59,166 bases of DNA from JAGLTQ01 sp964605385 (GTDB taxonomy: Bacteria; Pseudomonadota; Gammaproteobacteria; UBA6429; Thiohalophilaceae): positions 1 to 59,166 of the forward strand of contig CAZSCK010000005.1 of assembly GCA_964605385.1 (NCBI GenBank), read 5' to 3'. The position numbers and the translations under genes are program-made. Within the stretch, counting starts at the first letter, position 1. Each line of letters opens with the position of its first letter. Below, piece after piece: positions 49,469 to 59,138 of this stretch. Below the pieces are notes generated by a model. It ran no database searches. It was not told the DNA's origin and saw only the letters and a list, made by a program, of their open reading frames with translations.

Positions 49469-50257
49469 ATGAATATCTTTATCACATACGATACAGAAAA
49501 AACAAAACCCGCCGCATTAGAATTTTCAAAGCGGTATCAGTATCCATGTATAAATATATCAGATGCAAACACATCTGATTTCACTACCTCGCTCAGTCTA
49601 AATTTTAAAAATGAAGTTGTAGAATTAAGAGATAACGAAAAAGACATATCAATCCACATTGATTTTCTTTCCGGTAATTTAGCACATAGACAAAAATACG
49701 GTGGCGGTCGTGGCCAAAGCATTGCCAAAGCCATCGGTCTAAAACAAGGCACCCCCCCCCCCAGCGTACTCGATGCCACAGCCGGTTTAGCCAAAGACGC
49801 CTATGTACTCGCCTGCCTTGGTTGTTCAATGACTTTAGTTGAACGCTCACCGGTTATTGTTGAATTAATAAAAGATGCCATTCATCACGCAGAAGAAGAT
49901 GAATATTTTCAAACAATTTTGAAAAAAGGGTTTGAGGTTATTAATCAAAGTAGTATTGACTACTTAACCGAATTAAAAAACCAAGATGTTATATCTCCTG
50001 ATGTGATCTATTTGGATCCTATGTATCCTGATAAAAAAAAATCTGCATCTGTAAAAAAGAACATGCAGATATTGCAAAAGCTATTAGGAAAAGATGAAGA
50101 CACGCAAGAACTACTAAACACTGCGTTAAAAATTGCAAAAAAACGTGTGGTTGTGAAAAGACCCAAAGGGGCAGGAAACTTATCAGAAGTAAAACCGACC
50201 TATACGGTAGAAAGTAAAAAAACACGGTATGATGTATATATAATTCCAAAAGAATAA
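49469..50257 (+). CDS. rsmJ: 16S rRNA (guanine-1516-N2)-methyltransferase RsmJ
   Basis: SAM-dependent methyltransferase modifying G1516 of 16S rRNA. The 262-residue product has the family landmarks GGGRGQSIAKAIGL, VLDATAGLAKDAYVLACLGC (SAM-binding motif I), VERSP, DVIYLDPMYPDKKKSA (catalytic loop) and VVKRPKGAGNL. The codons for three consecutive prolines lie in an uninterrupted run of 11 C (49752-49762) just before motif I. A one-base slip there would destroy the frame. The rest of the gene is normal. Confidence 0.92.
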   Translation: MNIFITYDTEKTKPAALEFSKRYQYPCINISDANTSDFTTSLSLNFKNEVVELRDNEKDISIHIDFLSGNLAHRQKYGGGRGQSIAKAIGLKQGTPPPSVLDATAGLAKDAYVLACLGCSMTLVERSPVIVELIKDAIHHAEEDEYFQTILKKGFEVINQSSIDYLTELKNQDVISPDVIYLDPMYPDKKKSASVKKNMQILQKLLGKDEDTQELLNTALKIAKKRVVVKRPKGAGNLSEVKPTYTVESKKTRYDVYIIPKE

Positions 50258-50261
50258 ATAT

Positions 50262-51350
50262 TTATGCATTAATTAGAAAATTCATTTTAGCCAAAACTTT
50301 CCCATTAACAACAATAGAAACACCATGCTTGCCAGGGTAATAACGTCGCGTTGATATTTTTCTAAACGAATGTTTTTTTGATATTTCTCGAACCGACTCA
50401 GAATAATTACCTTCTGAAATTTTAAATACCTTTTTCCCTATTTTATTATTTTGTCTCACAAACTCGATGATGTATTCAATACGTAGTTTTCCGAGTTTTT
50501 TCTTATCTGTACTTAGGGTGAATTCAAACTCAATTTCGTCACCCATTTTTATTTCTTTTGTAACTTTAAACTTTTTAAGTTGAATATCTTTAGGTTCTCT
50601 AAAGCCAAACAACTTAATTATTTTTTGGTCACCTTGTTTTAATAAGGTGCGACAGCCATGTTTTACCAGTTTGTCTGTTTCTGGACCTAAATCTAGATCT
50701 TTCCATTTTTTTGCTATATCAATAACTATTTTAGGATTATCTTTTGAAATATCATTTAGGTTATTCGCGACACTACGCCTAACATATTCACTTTCATCAG
50801 ACTTTAATTGTTCTAATATGGGTAAAATTAAAGCAGGATCATTTTTAAATTCAGGCAGTGCTATTGCCCACGGTAAACGTGGACGACAACCTTCACTGGC
50901 TAAACGTCGAACATGCTCATTATTTGATTTTGACCAGACATTCATTTGTTTCATCATTTTATTACCATATTTGATAATAAAAGGTCGTACCGGGAATTCT
51001 GAGCTTGATCCTTCAGTAAAATACTCCATCGCGTGGATTGAAGTTTTTAAATCATCAATCCCGCATAACTCGATAAAATCAGGGAATATCAAGTGTTCCA
51101 GACCTGTAAATTTTAGAGACACGGGTTTTAATATTTTAATGGATTTTTTATAACTGTCTGGCAAAGACTGTTGAATATTTTCAGATATATGACGTATTCT
51201 CTGTTTTAACTCTTTTTTATCCCATTCATTATTAAAAACATTTTTAATGAATTTTTTCTCATTAAAACCTGAATACACCTCATTTATTTCAGAGGCTAAT
51301 TTAAAAATAAATTTTTTATCATAAATGTCTTTTAATAAAGCAGCCATCAT
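50262..51350 (-). CDS. alkC: AlkC-type DNA alkylation repair glycosylase
   Basis: A 362-residue HEAT-like-repeat DNA glycosylase. The repeats span about 60-245, with the family run SSEFPVRPFI, NNEHVRRLASEGCRPRLPWA and ESEYVRRSVANNLNDISKDNP. AlkC and AlkD excise 3-methyladenine or 7-methylguanine without flipping the base. The C-terminal 100 residues (about 255-362) look like an all-beta Ig-like domain (MGDEIEFEFTLST, RIEYIIEFVRQ, YYPGKHGVSIVVNGKVL), which is the feature separating AlkC from AlkD. The start lies one base past the glycosyltransferase stop, so the two genes are coupled. Confidence 0.78.
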   Translation of the reverse strand: MMAALLKDIYDKKFIFKLASEINEVYSGFNEKKFIKNVFNNEWDKKELKQRIRHISENIQQSLPDSYKKSIKILKPVSLKFTGLEHLIFPDFIELCGIDDLKTSIHAMEYFTEGSSSEFPVRPFIIKYGNKMMKQMNVWSKSNNEHVRRLASEGCRPRLPWAIALPEFKNDPALILPILEQLKSDESEYVRRSVANNLNDISKDNPKIVIDIAKKWKDLDLGPETDKLVKHGCRTLLKQGDQKIIKLFGFREPKDIQLKKFKVTKEIKMGDEIEFEFTLSTDKKKLGKLRIEYIIEFVRQNNKIGKKVFKISEGNYSESVREISKKHSFRKISTRRYYPGKHGVSIVVNGKVLAKMNFLINA

Positions 51351-51351
51351 A

Positions 51352-52602
51352 TTATTCCATTAATTTATTTTTAGCTTCAATCCATTGAGACATATACATC
51401 GCACTTTTCATTGTATGGTGACGCAACATCATACCGGTAAAATTATTTTTACGTTTTTCATCTAAAGACTCGATTACAGAAAATAATTTTGTGAGGAACT
51501 TTTGTTCATTTTCTTTTTTATTAAATATATTATTAATAATCATTAAGCCATTGTGTTGTTTCTCCAACCACAGTTCCTTGTTCCCATATAATTCAACTGC
51601 AGCATTTGAAATTTCTTCAGGGGAATCACAAACAATGCCAGACCAGTCATAATCGCCTTGCATTGATTCTGCACCAATTAAAGTTGTAATACTTGGTGTA
51701 CCGCTTAACATTGCATCTGCCAGTTTGCCTTTCATTCCTGCACCAAAACGTAGTGGCGATAAACATATTCGGTATTGGCTTATTGTTTCAATTGCATCAT
51801 CGGCCCACCCTTTAATAAAAAAACCTTGTTTTTCATTATGTAATTGATGAGCTTTTTTCGGTAGATATGATCCATAAATATGTAATTCAACACCTTTTAG
51901 TTTTTTCCGGATTAAGGGCCAAACTTGATTTTTCAAATATAAAACCGAGTCCCAGTTTGGTTCGTGGCGAAAATTTCCAATGGTGACAAAGTTTTTTCTA
52001 TTATCAAATGTGGGCCATTTTTCAACCGCTTTACTTTCATCTAATGAATCATACATAAAGGGTAAATACATTAATAAATCTTCAGCCACATGGTAGATGT
52101 TTTTTAATATCTCAACTTCAACTTCTGAAATCATTAAACTTAAATCACAACGTAAAATACTTGCAACTTCACGTAAAGCAATATCATTATTGTAATCTAG
52201 GTTTTCAGGCTTATTAGCATCTTTATTATTCTTAACTGCCTGATGGCGCGCATATCTTAAACAATGCAAATCAACGCTTTCAAGAATTTTTAATGCTGAG
52301 GGGCATTGTTTATCAACACGCCAGGAAAATTGTTCCTCCATCATAAAACGATCAAATAAAACAACATCAGGGTTTAGCTTCTTTACATACTCATCAAAAC
52401 TACTATTATTTAATTCAACAGGAACTTTTATAATATCCAGTGATGCCAGGTCAATCATATGTTCGCTAATAACAGCAGGCGATGCATAACTAACCTGATA
52501 ATCCTGCTTTTGGAATATTTCTAATAATTGCATCATTCTGCTTCCTGCAGCAGATGAATTCGGTTCTGGCCAGACATAGCCTATAACAAGAAGTTTTTTC
52601 AT
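51352..52602 (-). CDS. GT-B glycosyltransferase (GT4-like)
   Basis: A 416-residue cytoplasmic glycosyltransferase. The N-terminal Rossmann half begins MKKLLVIGYVWPEPNSSAAG. The C-terminal half has FVTIGNFRHEPNWDSVLYL, VELHIYGSYLPKKAHQL, FIKGWADDAIETISQYRICL, the GT4-like SPLRFGAGMKGKLADAMLSG, and EALA-like spacing to GIVC. Donor and acceptor are unknown, and no other polysaccharide genes are near. It forms a tight pair with alkC, an unexpected partner. Confidence 0.8.
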   Translation of the reverse strand: MKKLLVIGYVWPEPNSSAAGSRMMQLLEIFQKQDYQVSYASPAVISEHMIDLASLDIIKVPVELNNSSFDEYVKKLNPDVVLFDRFMMEEQFSWRVDKQCPSALKILESVDLHCLRYARHQAVKNNKDANKPENLDYNNDIALREVASILRCDLSLMISEVEVEILKNIYHVAEDLLMYLPFMYDSLDESKAVEKWPTFDNRKNFVTIGNFRHEPNWDSVLYLKNQVWPLIRKKLKGVELHIYGSYLPKKAHQLHNEKQGFFIKGWADDAIETISQYRICLSPLRFGAGMKGKLADAMLSGTPSITTLIGAESMQGDYDWSGIVCDSPEEISNAAVELYGNKELWLEKQHNGLMIINNIFNKKENEQKFLTKLFSVIESLDEKRKNNFTGMMLRHHTMKSAMYMSQWIEAKNKLME

Positions 52603-52854
52603 TTCGTTAGTATATCAGCGGCTAAAACAAAACATTTACAATTTGTGACAATGGCGAATATTTTTATTAAACTATACTAACTTTTGGTTTATACCATATA
52701 AATCAACAAGATAAGACGGACCAGGTTGTTTAAACTTTTCTGTTTGATATAAGATAGTGATTAATTAGACAGGTTTCAGACTCAAATGATTCAAGCTATG
52801 CTCTATTTGTCCGATCATAGTAAGTAAGACATGATGATTCAGAGGAGTATTAAA

Positions 52855-53442
52855 ATGTCATACGCTAATTCTGTTATTAACCTGCAAAACCACGATACAT
52901 TTGAAGAACATGCAATCGATACAGTTCATACATTATTACTAAATGATAGTGTTATGCCGATGACATTTCTCTGTGAAACAAGAGACTATAAACAAATCCT
53001 CATCCTTTATTTTATGACTGAACAGTCCGAAATTGAAAATAAAATTAATATGGTCAGAGCTATAATGTTATTAAATGATGTTGAACGTTATATTTTTGCA
53101 TCTGAAACCCTGATTCCTTCTGTCAAAGGTTTAAATCCACATGAAGATGAAAATGCAAAGGACGGTTTGGTTTTTTTACATGCAAATCATCACGGCCTGC
53201 AAAAAGCAACACAATATTTTGTAAGCCGTAAAGATGGTGAGATAAATTTATCTGATAAAACAGAATCTGATTCACTTGAAACAAATACTCAGCTGGACTC
53301 ATTGCTTACGGGACCTGAAGTATCCATAGAACAGCGTAAAGAACTGGAAATGATAGTATCAACCTTACCGAAAAATTACCCTGTTAAAGCATTCGAATAC
53401 AGTGAAATAATAAATACTTATCAGCCACATACATTTAATTAA
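52855..53442 (+). CDS. Hypothetical protein
   Basis: A 195-residue soluble protein I do not recognise. It has a single cysteine (in TFLCETRDYKQILILYF), no signal peptide and no membrane segment. Helical and beta stretches alternate up to about 125. A polar linker (SDKTESDSLETNTQLDSL) leads to a C-terminal helix ending near PVKAFEYSEI. I chose the ATG at 52855 because AGAGGAG lies seven bases upstream; in-frame ATGs precede it. Its 250-base divergent spacer with the glycosyltransferase gene should hold both promoters. A strong terminator follows. Confidence 0.75.
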   Translation: MSYANSVINLQNHDTFEEHAIDTVHTLLLNDSVMPMTFLCETRDYKQILILYFMTEQSEIENKINMVRAIMLLNDVERYIFASETLIPSVKGLNPHEDENAKDGLVFLHANHHGLQKATQYFVSRKDGEINLSDKTESDSLETNTQLDSLLTGPEVSIEQRKELEMIVSTLPKNYPVKAFEYSEIINTYQPHTFN

Positions 53443-53451
53443 ACGTTATAC

Positions 53452-53481
53452 AAAAAAGGCGGCCAATTGGCCGCCTTTTTT
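53452..53481. terminator. Bidirectional terminator between convergent genes
   Basis: AAAAAAGGCGGCCAA paired with TTGGCCGCCTTTTTT is a perfect 15-bp inverted repeat with T-runs on both strands. It serves the hypothetical gene (plus) and htpG (minus). Confidence 0.9.
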
Positions 53482-53498
53482 ATTTCAACAATAAATAC

Positions 53499-55388
53499 TT
53501 ACATTGTTTCTAATAACAACTGATTTATACGTGTTACAAACGCAACGGGATCTTCCAACTGACCACCTTCACTTAACATTGCCTGATCAAACAATAAATG
53601 TGACCAGTCTGTAAACTTGTCATCATCCTGTTCGTCACTCAAACGTTTTACTAATGGGTGATCTATATTGATTTCCAAAATAGGTTCAATATTTGGCACT
53701 TCATGTCCAGCCTGTTTTAATATTTTTTGCATACTAACGGCCATGTCTTGCTGTTCAACAACCAGGCATGAAGGTGAATCAGTTAAACGTGTTGAAACGC
53801 GTACTTCTTTAACTTTATCACCTAAACTTTCAGTCATTTGTTTAAGCAGGCTTTCATAGTCTTTTGCCGCTTTTTCTGCTTTTTTCTTATCTTCTTTATC
53901 TTCAAGGTCACCTAAATCAAGTTCACCTTTAGCGATATTAACAAAAGACTTACCATCGAACTCACTTAAGTAAGACATCATCCATTCATCAACTCTGTCA
54001 TGCATTAAGATGACTTCAATGCCTTTTTTCTTAAACAGTTCTAAATGGGGACTGTTTTTCACCGCAGCGTAAGAATCACCCGTAATGTAATACAGTTTAT
54101 CCTGACCTTCTTTCATACGACTGATGTAATTATCCAGAGAAACGTCTTCGATACCTGAATCATTATGTGTAGAGGCATAACGGAATAACTTGGCAATTTT
54201 TTCTTTATTAGCAGAATCTTCTGCCGGACCTTCTTTTAATACACGACCAAATTCTTTCCAGAATAAAGCGTAATCTTCGACTTTATTTTTCGCCATCTTT
54301 TCGAGGTGCGTAAGAATTTTCTTGATTGAAGCACCACGAATCGTATCAATGTGTTTGTTCTTTTGTAAAATTTCACGAGAGATGTTTAATGGTAAATCAT
54401 CTGAATCAACCACACCTTTAATGAAACGAAGGTAATTAGGCATTAACTGATCTGCGTCATCCATAATAAAGACACGTTTCACATAAAGCTTAATACCCTG
54501 TTTTTGCTCACGTTCAAACATGTCAAATGGTGCACGTTTTGGCACATAAAATAACGTGGTATATTCCTGGGTACCTTCTACTCTATTATGTAACCAGCTA
54601 AGCGGCTCATCAAAATCATGAGCAACATGTTTATAAAATTCTGTGTATTCTTCATCTTTAATATCAGATTTTGCACGTATCCATAAAGCTGAGGCTTTAT
54701 TCACCGCTTCCAGTTCATCACTCAGTTCACCTTTGTCATCACGTTTTCGCATAGAAATCGGTAAAGAGATATGATCAGAATATTTATTGATAATTGAACG
54801 TAAACGCCAGTCATCTGCAAATTCCTGCTCATCTTTTTTCAGATGTAAAATAACTTTTGTACCACGCTCTTCTTTATTGATGTTTTCCAGGTCAAACTCA
54901 CCTTCACCGGATGAGTGCCAGCGTACGCCATGCTCAGAAGTTAAACCTGCACGACGAGTTTCAACCGTGACATTATCTGCAACAATAAATGAAGCATAAA
55001 AACCAACACCAAACTGGCCAATCATTTGTGCATCTTTAGCCTGATCGCCGGTCATATTGTCGAGGAATTTTTTTGTACCCGAATTTGCGATAGTACCAAT
55101 ATTCTCGATGACTTCTTCACGGGTCATACCCACGCCATTATCGGTAATGGTCACAGTACCCGCTTCTTTGTCAAAATCGACAGTAATAGCCAGGTCTTCT
55201 TCATTCTCGTATAACGCACTGTCGCTCAATGCTTCAAAACGCAATTTATCGCAGGCATCAGAGGCATTAGATACCAGCTCACGCAGAAAAATTTCTTTAT
55301 TGGAATAAAGGGAATGGATCATGAGGTTTAGCAGTTGCTTTACCTCGGTCTGAAAACTCAGGGTTTCTTTTTTGGCTTCGACCGTCAT
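53499..55388 (-). CDS. htpG: Molecular chaperone HtpG (Hsp90)
   Basis: Cytoplasmic Hsp90 chaperone. The 629-residue product has the GHKL ATPase domain (LRELVSNASDACDKLRFEAL, ITDNGVGMTREEVI, GQFGVGFYASFIVAD, GTKVILHLKKD). The middle domain has LNISREILQKNK and the catalytic-Arg region. The C-terminal dimerisation domain ends ...INQLLLETM without an MEEVD tail, as in bacteria. The start METVEA-like MTVEAKKETLSFQTEV is standard. It may be heat-regulated, but I see no clear heat-shock promoter. Confidence 0.97.
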   Translation of the reverse strand: MTVEAKKETLSFQTEVKQLLNLMIHSLYSNKEIFLRELVSNASDACDKLRFEALSDSALYENEEDLAITVDFDKEAGTVTITDNGVGMTREEVIENIGTIANSGTKKFLDNMTGDQAKDAQMIGQFGVGFYASFIVADNVTVETRRAGLTSEHGVRWHSSGEGEFDLENINKEERGTKVILHLKKDEQEFADDWRLRSIINKYSDHISLPISMRKRDDKGELSDELEAVNKASALWIRAKSDIKDEEYTEFYKHVAHDFDEPLSWLHNRVEGTQEYTTLFYVPKRAPFDMFEREQKQGIKLYVKRVFIMDDADQLMPNYLRFIKGVVDSDDLPLNISREILQKNKHIDTIRGASIKKILTHLEKMAKNKVEDYALFWKEFGRVLKEGPAEDSANKEKIAKLFRYASTHNDSGIEDVSLDNYISRMKEGQDKLYYITGDSYAAVKNSPHLELFKKKGIEVILMHDRVDEWMMSYLSEFDGKSFVNIAKGELDLGDLEDKEDKKKAEKAAKDYESLLKQMTESLGDKVKEVRVSTRLTDSPSCLVVEQQDMAVSMQKILKQAGHEVPNIEPILEINIDHPLVKRLSDEQDDDKFTDWSHLLFDQAMLSEGGQLEDPVAFVTRINQLLLETM

Positions 55389-55510
55389 ATTTCTCTCTCA
55401 ATTGTGATTATTTGAATTTTATGCTTATTTATATATTGGCAAAACATTCAATATTCAAGGGCAAATTTTCGATTTTGCTAAAATAAGACTGTCATTGTAA
55501 CGACTACAGG

Positions 55511-55651
55511 GATGAAGGAGGTACGAGCCCAAGGACGGGCGAAGGTAGAATAATGCAGGACACAGTTACCTAGGAAACTCTAATCTGTTGGCTATAAGCA
55601 CTAAACTGGAGATTGCTTCAGTCTCATTATTCCTTCGCAATGACTACGAGA
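55511..55651. repeat. GGAGGTACGAG repeat followed by a CGCAATGAC repeat end
   Basis: Positions 55511-55560 match 32880-32929 with six differences, all transitions. From 55611 a GATTGCTTCAGTCTC...CTTCGCAATGACTAC end of another family follows. The spacer 55389-55814 between htpG and ppsR contains these repeats and the N run, and no gene. Confidence 0.6.
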
Positions 55652-55702
55652 TGTAGAGATTAAGGCAAAAATGTTCGAGGGCTGATTTTAAGCATATCCA
55701 TA

Positions 55703-55802
55703 NNNNNNNNNNNNNNNNNNNNNNNNNNNNNNNNNNNNNNNNNNNNNNNNNNNNNNNNNNNNNNNNNNNNNNNNNNNNNNNNNNNNNNNNNNNNNNNNNN
55801 NN
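55703..55802. other. 100-N assembly gap with identical 55-base flanks
   Basis: One hundred N. The 55 bases before it (55648-55702) are identical to the 55 bases after it (55803-55857). The right copy holds the end of ppsR, so the left copy is a repeated stub. Confidence 0.95.
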
Positions 55803-55814
55803 GAGATGTAGAGA

Positions 55815-56657
55815 TTAAGGCAAAAATGTTCGAGGGCTGATTTTAAGCATATCCATAATATTTGATGAAATTTCCTCAATCGACATACTACTAACATCAA
55901 AATAGGGGATATTTTGCTGCTGAAACAGGCTTTCAGTCTGTCGAATCTCGTACTGGCATTGAGGTAATGAGGAATATTTACTGTCTGCCCGGCGTTTCGT
56001 TCGAATATTGTGCAGCCGTTCAGGTGTCACCAGCAAACCAAAGAGCTTATTTTTATAGTCGCGTAATGGAGTGGGTATAAGATGAGAATCCAGTTCTTCA
56101 TCCACAATTGGATAATTTGCTGCTTTTAGACCATAGTGCAATGCTAAATAGAGGCTGGTGGGTGTCTTACCTGTGCGTGAAGCGCCAGTCAAAATAACAT
56201 CGGACTGTGAATATTCTTTGGCACCTACGCCATCATCCGTTTTCAATGAATAATTTACCGCATCGATGCGCTCACTATAATACTCATCATCACCAATACC
56301 ATGCACCCGCCCCATTCCGAGCTTAGCTTCACAACCAATTTCTTCTTCTATTGGCGCAATAAACCTATCAAAGACATCCAGATGAAGAGCTTGTGCAGTG
56401 GATAATATGTCTCGTAACTCAGACTTAACTAAAGTACTTAGAATAATTGGACGTAAACCTGTCTTCGTTGCAAATTCATTTATGATTTTAACCGCTTCAT
56501 TTGCTTTTTTGACTGAATCAATAAAACGTAATGAATGGGATTCAAATTGCGTCGATGAAAATTGATACAGCAAACTACGGCCTAATGTTTCGACGGTAAT
56601 ACCCGTACTATTTGAAACAAAGAAAACTGATCGGGAATTATTTATTTTATTTTTCAT
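55815..56657 (-). CDS. ppsR: PEP synthase regulatory protein (kinase/pyrophosphorylase)
   Basis: DUF299-family bifunctional enzyme that inactivates PEP synthase by ADP-dependent phosphorylation of a threonine and reactivates it by phosphorolysis. The 280-residue product has VFFVSNSTGITVETLGRSLL at the start, the P-loop ILTGASRTGKTPTSLYLA, GLLVTPERLHNIRTKRR and FDVSSMSIEEIS near the end. It diverges from ppsA, its expected target, with 93 bases between. Its last 14 codons fall inside the 55-base sequence repeated across the N gap. Confidence 0.94.
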   Translation of the reverse strand: MKNKINNSRSVFFVSNSTGITVETLGRSLLYQFSSTQFESHSLRFIDSVKKANEAVKIINEFATKTGLRPIILSTLVKSELRDILSTAQALHLDVFDRFIAPIEEEIGCEAKLGMGRVHGIGDDEYYSERIDAVNYSLKTDDGVGAKEYSQSDVILTGASRTGKTPTSLYLALHYGLKAANYPIVDEELDSHLIPTPLRDYKNKLFGLLVTPERLHNIRTKRRADSKYSSLPQCQYEIRQTESLFQQQNIPYFDVSSMSIEEISSNIMDMLKISPRTFLP

Positions 56658-56750
56658 ATTTATTGATTTATTAACAATTCACGCTTACATTATATTAACT
56701 TATAACATAGCACAACAATCTGGTATTACGTTCTATTTGAGACCACATCA

Positions 56751-59138
56751 ATGACTAAATCGAAAAACATATTATGGTTCGATGAAATTAATCTAACAGA
56801 TTTACCGAAGGTTGGTGGAAAAAATTCATCTTTAGGTGAAATGGTGAATTTACTAGCAGAATCAGGTGTTGCCGTGCCCGGTGGTTTTGCTACAACTTCT
56901 GATGCGTTTTGGAATTTCATTCAACAAACCAATCTTGATAAAAAAATAAATGACATCTTAGACAAACTTGATGTGCATGATGTTATTGCACTACAAAAAG
57001 CAGGCAGAGAAATTCGTCAATGGGTGCTTGATGCAACACTGCCCGATGCACTCCAGCAAGACATACGAAAGGCATACAAAGAACTGTTAAAAAGATATGG
57101 GCCGGAAGCAACTTATGCTGTACGTTCATCAGCAACAGCAGAAGATTTAGCCGATGCATCCTTTGCCGGACAACAGGAAACCTATCTTAATATCCAGGGT
57201 GAAGAAGCTATTTTAAAAGCCATTCAAGCAGTGTTCGCATCTTTATATAATGATCGTGCTATTGCTTATCGTGTTCATCATGGTTTTGAACATCGCAATG
57301 TTGCCCTCTCTGCGGGCATTCAATTAATGGTGCGTAGTGATTTAGCCAGCAGTGGTGTTATGTTTACTATTGATACCGAATCTGGTTTTGAAAAAGCCAT
57401 CTTTATCACATCATCCTACGGTTTAGGTGAAACCATCGTACAAGGCAGCGTTAACCCCGATGAGTTTTATGTTTACAAACCATCATTAGAAAATAATCAA
57501 AGCGCAATTTTACGCCGCAACATTGGCAGTAAAAAACACAAAATGATTTTCAATGAAAGTACTGCACATGAAACATCAACCAACACGATTGACGTTGAAA
57601 TTGAAGAACAAAATAAATTTAGTATCACTGATGATGAAGTGATGACTATTGCCGAAATGGGTTTAAAAATTGAAAAGCACTATGGCAAAGCCATGGATAT
57701 CGAGTGGGCCAAAGATGGCCTCTCAGGTGAAATCTATATTGTGCAAGCACGACCAGAAACCGTTAAAAGTCAGGCTAACCGCCAGGTATTAGAACGTTAT
57801 GAACTCAAAGAACCTGAAAAACAAAATAATATTCTAATCACTGGCCGCAGTGTCGGGCAACGCATTGGTCACGGTAATGTTCGCGTGATTTTAAATGCCA
57901 GTGAAATGGATCAACTAATTGACGGTGAAATACTTGTCACTGATATGACCGATCCTGATTGGGAACCGGTCATGAAGCGTGCCAGTGCGATCATTACTAA
58001 TCGTGGTGGTCGTACCTGTCATGCTGCAATTATTGCCCGTGAACTCGGGGTACCTGCTGTTGTGGGTACCAGTGACGCCTCTAAAGTTTTACAAAATGGT
58101 CAGGCCGTTACAGTGAGTTGTGCAGAAGGTGAGGAAGGTCGAATATACGAAGGTATTCAGGAATTCGTTATCAATAAAATCAACCTGAAAGAAATGCCTG
58201 ATCTCCCTTTCAAAATAATGCTTAATGTTGCTACACCTGATCGTGCCTTTGATTTTAGTTTTTTACCCAACCATGGTGTCGGTTTAGCTCGACTTGAATT
58301 TATTATTGCTCGTTCTATCGGTATTCATCCTAAAGCCTTGCTGCAATACAATATACAAACTCAAGATATAAAAGATAAAATTGATGAACGAATCAAAGGC
58401 TACGCTGATCCAGTTAGTTTTTATATTGAAAAACTAGCAGAAGGTATATCTTCAATCGCAGCCGCGTTTGCACCTAAACCTGTCATTGTTCGGTTATCAG
58501 ATTTCAAATCAAATGAATATGCTAACCTCATTGGTGGTGAAAAATATGAGCCACACGAAGAAAATCCCATGATCGGTTTTCGTGGTGCATCGCGCTACAT
58601 TAATAAACGTTTTGAAGACTGTTTTGAACTTGAATGTTTTGCAATCAAAAAAGTTCGTGATGAAATGGGACTTACAAATGTCGCCATCATGATTCCTTTT
58701 GTGCGAACACCTGAAGAAGCACATGAAGTGACTAACTTATTAAAGGACAATGATTTAGGCCGCGGTGAAAATGGCCTGAATATTATGATGATGTGCGAAA
58801 TCCCATCAAATGCATTATTAGCTGAAAAATTCTTAAAACACTTTGACGGGTTTTCTATCGGCTCAAATGATATGACTCAACTGACTTTAGGATTAGATCG
58901 TGACTCTGAATTAGTTGCCGATCGTTTTGATGAACGTAATGAAGCGGTAAAATCATTACTCAGTATGGCCATTAGAGAATGTAAAATTAACAACAAATAC
59001 ATTGGAATATGCGGCCAGGGTCCATCCGATCACCCTGACTTTGCTTACTGGTTAATGGAGCAAGGTATCAATAGTATTTCACTTAATCCAGATAGTGTTA
59101 TTGAAACATGGTTATACCTGGCTAATCATACAAAATGA
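56751..59138 (+). CDS. ppsA: Phosphoenolpyruvate synthase
   Basis: Converts pyruvate and ATP to PEP, AMP and phosphate, the entry to gluconeogenesis from pyruvate. The 795-residue product has the ATP-grasp domain (VGGKNSSLGEMVNLL, YAVRSSATAEDLADASFAGQ, QETYLNI) and the phospho-His domain with GGRTCHAAIIARELGVPAVV. The PEP-binding barrel carries GVGLARLEFII, MIGFRGASRYI, IGSNDMTQLTLGLDRDSE and ICGQGPSDHP. The catalytic His lies in RTCHAA. Length matches the family. It is regulated, by analogy, by the product of the divergent ppsR gene. Confidence 0.97.
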   Translation: MTKSKNILWFDEINLTDLPKVGGKNSSLGEMVNLLAESGVAVPGGFATTSDAFWNFIQQTNLDKKINDILDKLDVHDVIALQKAGREIRQWVLDATLPDALQQDIRKAYKELLKRYGPEATYAVRSSATAEDLADASFAGQQETYLNIQGEEAILKAIQAVFASLYNDRAIAYRVHHGFEHRNVALSAGIQLMVRSDLASSGVMFTIDTESGFEKAIFITSSYGLGETIVQGSVNPDEFYVYKPSLENNQSAILRRNIGSKKHKMIFNESTAHETSTNTIDVEIEEQNKFSITDDEVMTIAEMGLKIEKHYGKAMDIEWAKDGLSGEIYIVQARPETVKSQANRQVLERYELKEPEKQNNILITGRSVGQRIGHGNVRVILNASEMDQLIDGEILVTDMTDPDWEPVMKRASAIITNRGGRTCHAAIIARELGVPAVVGTSDASKVLQNGQAVTVSCAEGEEGRIYEGIQEFVINKINLKEMPDLPFKIMLNVATPDRAFDFSFLPNHGVGLARLEFIIARSIGIHPKALLQYNIQTQDIKDKIDERIKGYADPVSFYIEKLAEGISSIAAAFAPKPVIVRLSDFKSNEYANLIGGEKYEPHEENPMIGFRGASRYINKRFEDCFELECFAIKKVRDEMGLTNVAIMIPFVRTPEEAHEVTNLLKDNDLGRGENGLNIMMMCEIPSNALLAEKFLKHFDGFSIGSNDMTQLTLGLDRDSELVADRFDERNEAVKSLLSMAIRECKINNKYIGICGQGPSDHPDFAYWLMEQGINSISLNPDSVIETWLYLANHTK

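Noticed and set aside
55688..55900. Duplicate ppsR C-terminus left of the N gap
   Set aside because: The left copy is exactly the 55 bases seen on the right, which fits an assembly overlap better than gene duplication.
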